DNA of 64,000 nt, from NCBI RefSeq assembly GCF_014844095.1, contig NZ_CP062163.1:5241501-5305500 (forward strand), read 5' to 3'. The notes below the pieces were generated by a model that ran no database searches, had not been told where the DNA came from, and saw only the letters and a program-made list of their open reading frames with translations. Source of the DNA: Brevibacillus sp. JNUCC-41 (GTDB lineage: Bacteria; Bacillota; Bacilli; Bacillales; DSM-1321). Shown one piece after another: positions 63,893-64,000 of the stretch (within the stretch, counting starts at the first letter, position 1; each line of letters begins with the position of its first letter). The position numbers and the translations under genes were made by a program.

Positions 63893-63988
63893 ATGGGAAA
63901 CAAGAAAATCAGAAAAATCGTCGTGTATTTAATGCTTATCTCAATGTTATTAACGAGCTTATTATCAGGTATCGCATTTCTTTTGTAA
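63893..63988 (+). CDS. prli42: Stressosome-associated miniprotein Prli42
   Basis: Membrane peptide of 31 residues: basic head MGNKKIRK, then the hydrophobic helix IVVYLMLISMLL and a second hydrophobic part. This is the pattern of Listeria Prli42 and its Bacillus relatives, which anchor the stressosome at the membrane. ATG follows GGGAGAGAG. Too short for usual gene finders. It is divergent from mce. Confidence 0.88.
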   Translation: MGNKKIRKIVVYLMLISMLLTSLLSGIAFLL

Positions 63989-64000
63989 TAGAAACCGTTG

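Overview
The window looks like a chromosomal segment of an aerobic, endospore-forming Bacillaceae bacterium. Gene content and order closely follow the ypu/res, spoVA/sigF, yqk and yqj regions of the Bacillus subtilis chromosome. AT-rich intergenic DNA, GGAGG-type ribosome binding sites, TTG/GTG starts and sigma-E/F/G/H-type promoters all fit. The lineage-specific insertions and losses suggest a relative such as the Bacillus simplex/Peribacillus group rather than B. subtilis itself; that placement is an inference. I see no rRNA, tRNA, CRISPR array, prophage or insertion sequence.

Layout. 1-7.3 kb: resABCDE (cytochrome c maturation plus the ResDE two-component system) and rluB, all on the minus strand. 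7.5-9.9 kb: the sporulation operon dacB-spmA-spmB. 10-13.8 kb: an oxidative-stress block (AhpF-like reductase with permuted domain order, ahpC under a PerR box, sodF) placed between dacB and ypuI, which are neighbours in B. subtilis. 13.8-19 kb: ypuI, scpB, scpA, a YjcZ-type peptide, ypuF (reversed), ribT without the riboflavin operon, and ypuA. 19-24 kb: lysA behind a structured leader, and a reduced spoVA cluster (AA, AB, AEa, AF only). 23.9-28.4 kb: a purine permease behind paired PurBoxes, the sigma-F operon spoIIAA-spoIIAB-sigF with a sigma-H promoter, and dacF. 28.5-32 kb: a nucleoside salvage operon drm-punA-pdp. 32-41.5 kb: xerD, yqzK, fur, spoIIM, an acetyltransferase, an endonuclease-Q-like protein, nudF, the FtsZ inhibitor gene mciZ, yqkF, ohr/ohrR, yqkE, yqkD, yqkB. 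41.6-43.3 kb: a LexA-controlled Y-family polymerase cassette. 43.7-49 kb: a cell-wall hydrolase, a lipoprotein, yqjQ, yqjP, T-box-regulated proI and a VOC protein. 49-53.7 kb: racA, a three-gene ABC transporter and a squalene-synthase-like enzyme. 53.7-60 kb: rnz, zwf, two small proteins, gndA, and a second Y-family polymerase. 60-64 kb: a peptidase T-like gene, a propionyl/methylmalonyl-CoA module, and the stressosome miniprotein gene prli42.

Functional themes. Sporulation dominates: forespore sigma factor control, spore cortex synthesis, dipicolinic acid uptake and germination, axial filament anchoring (racA) and mother-cell FtsZ inhibition (mciZ). Redox and peroxide defence form the second theme (res, permuted AhpF/AhpC, SodF, Ohr/OhrR). 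Central metabolism (zwf, gndA, nucleoside phosphorylases, proI, lysA) fills the rest.

Points most worth a second look are the permuted AhpF beside ahpC, the spoVA cluster lacking AC/AD/AEb, the lysA leader, very small genes (mciZ, prli42, yjcZ-type, three unnamed), and a striking number of long perfect hairpins, several overlapping stop codons.
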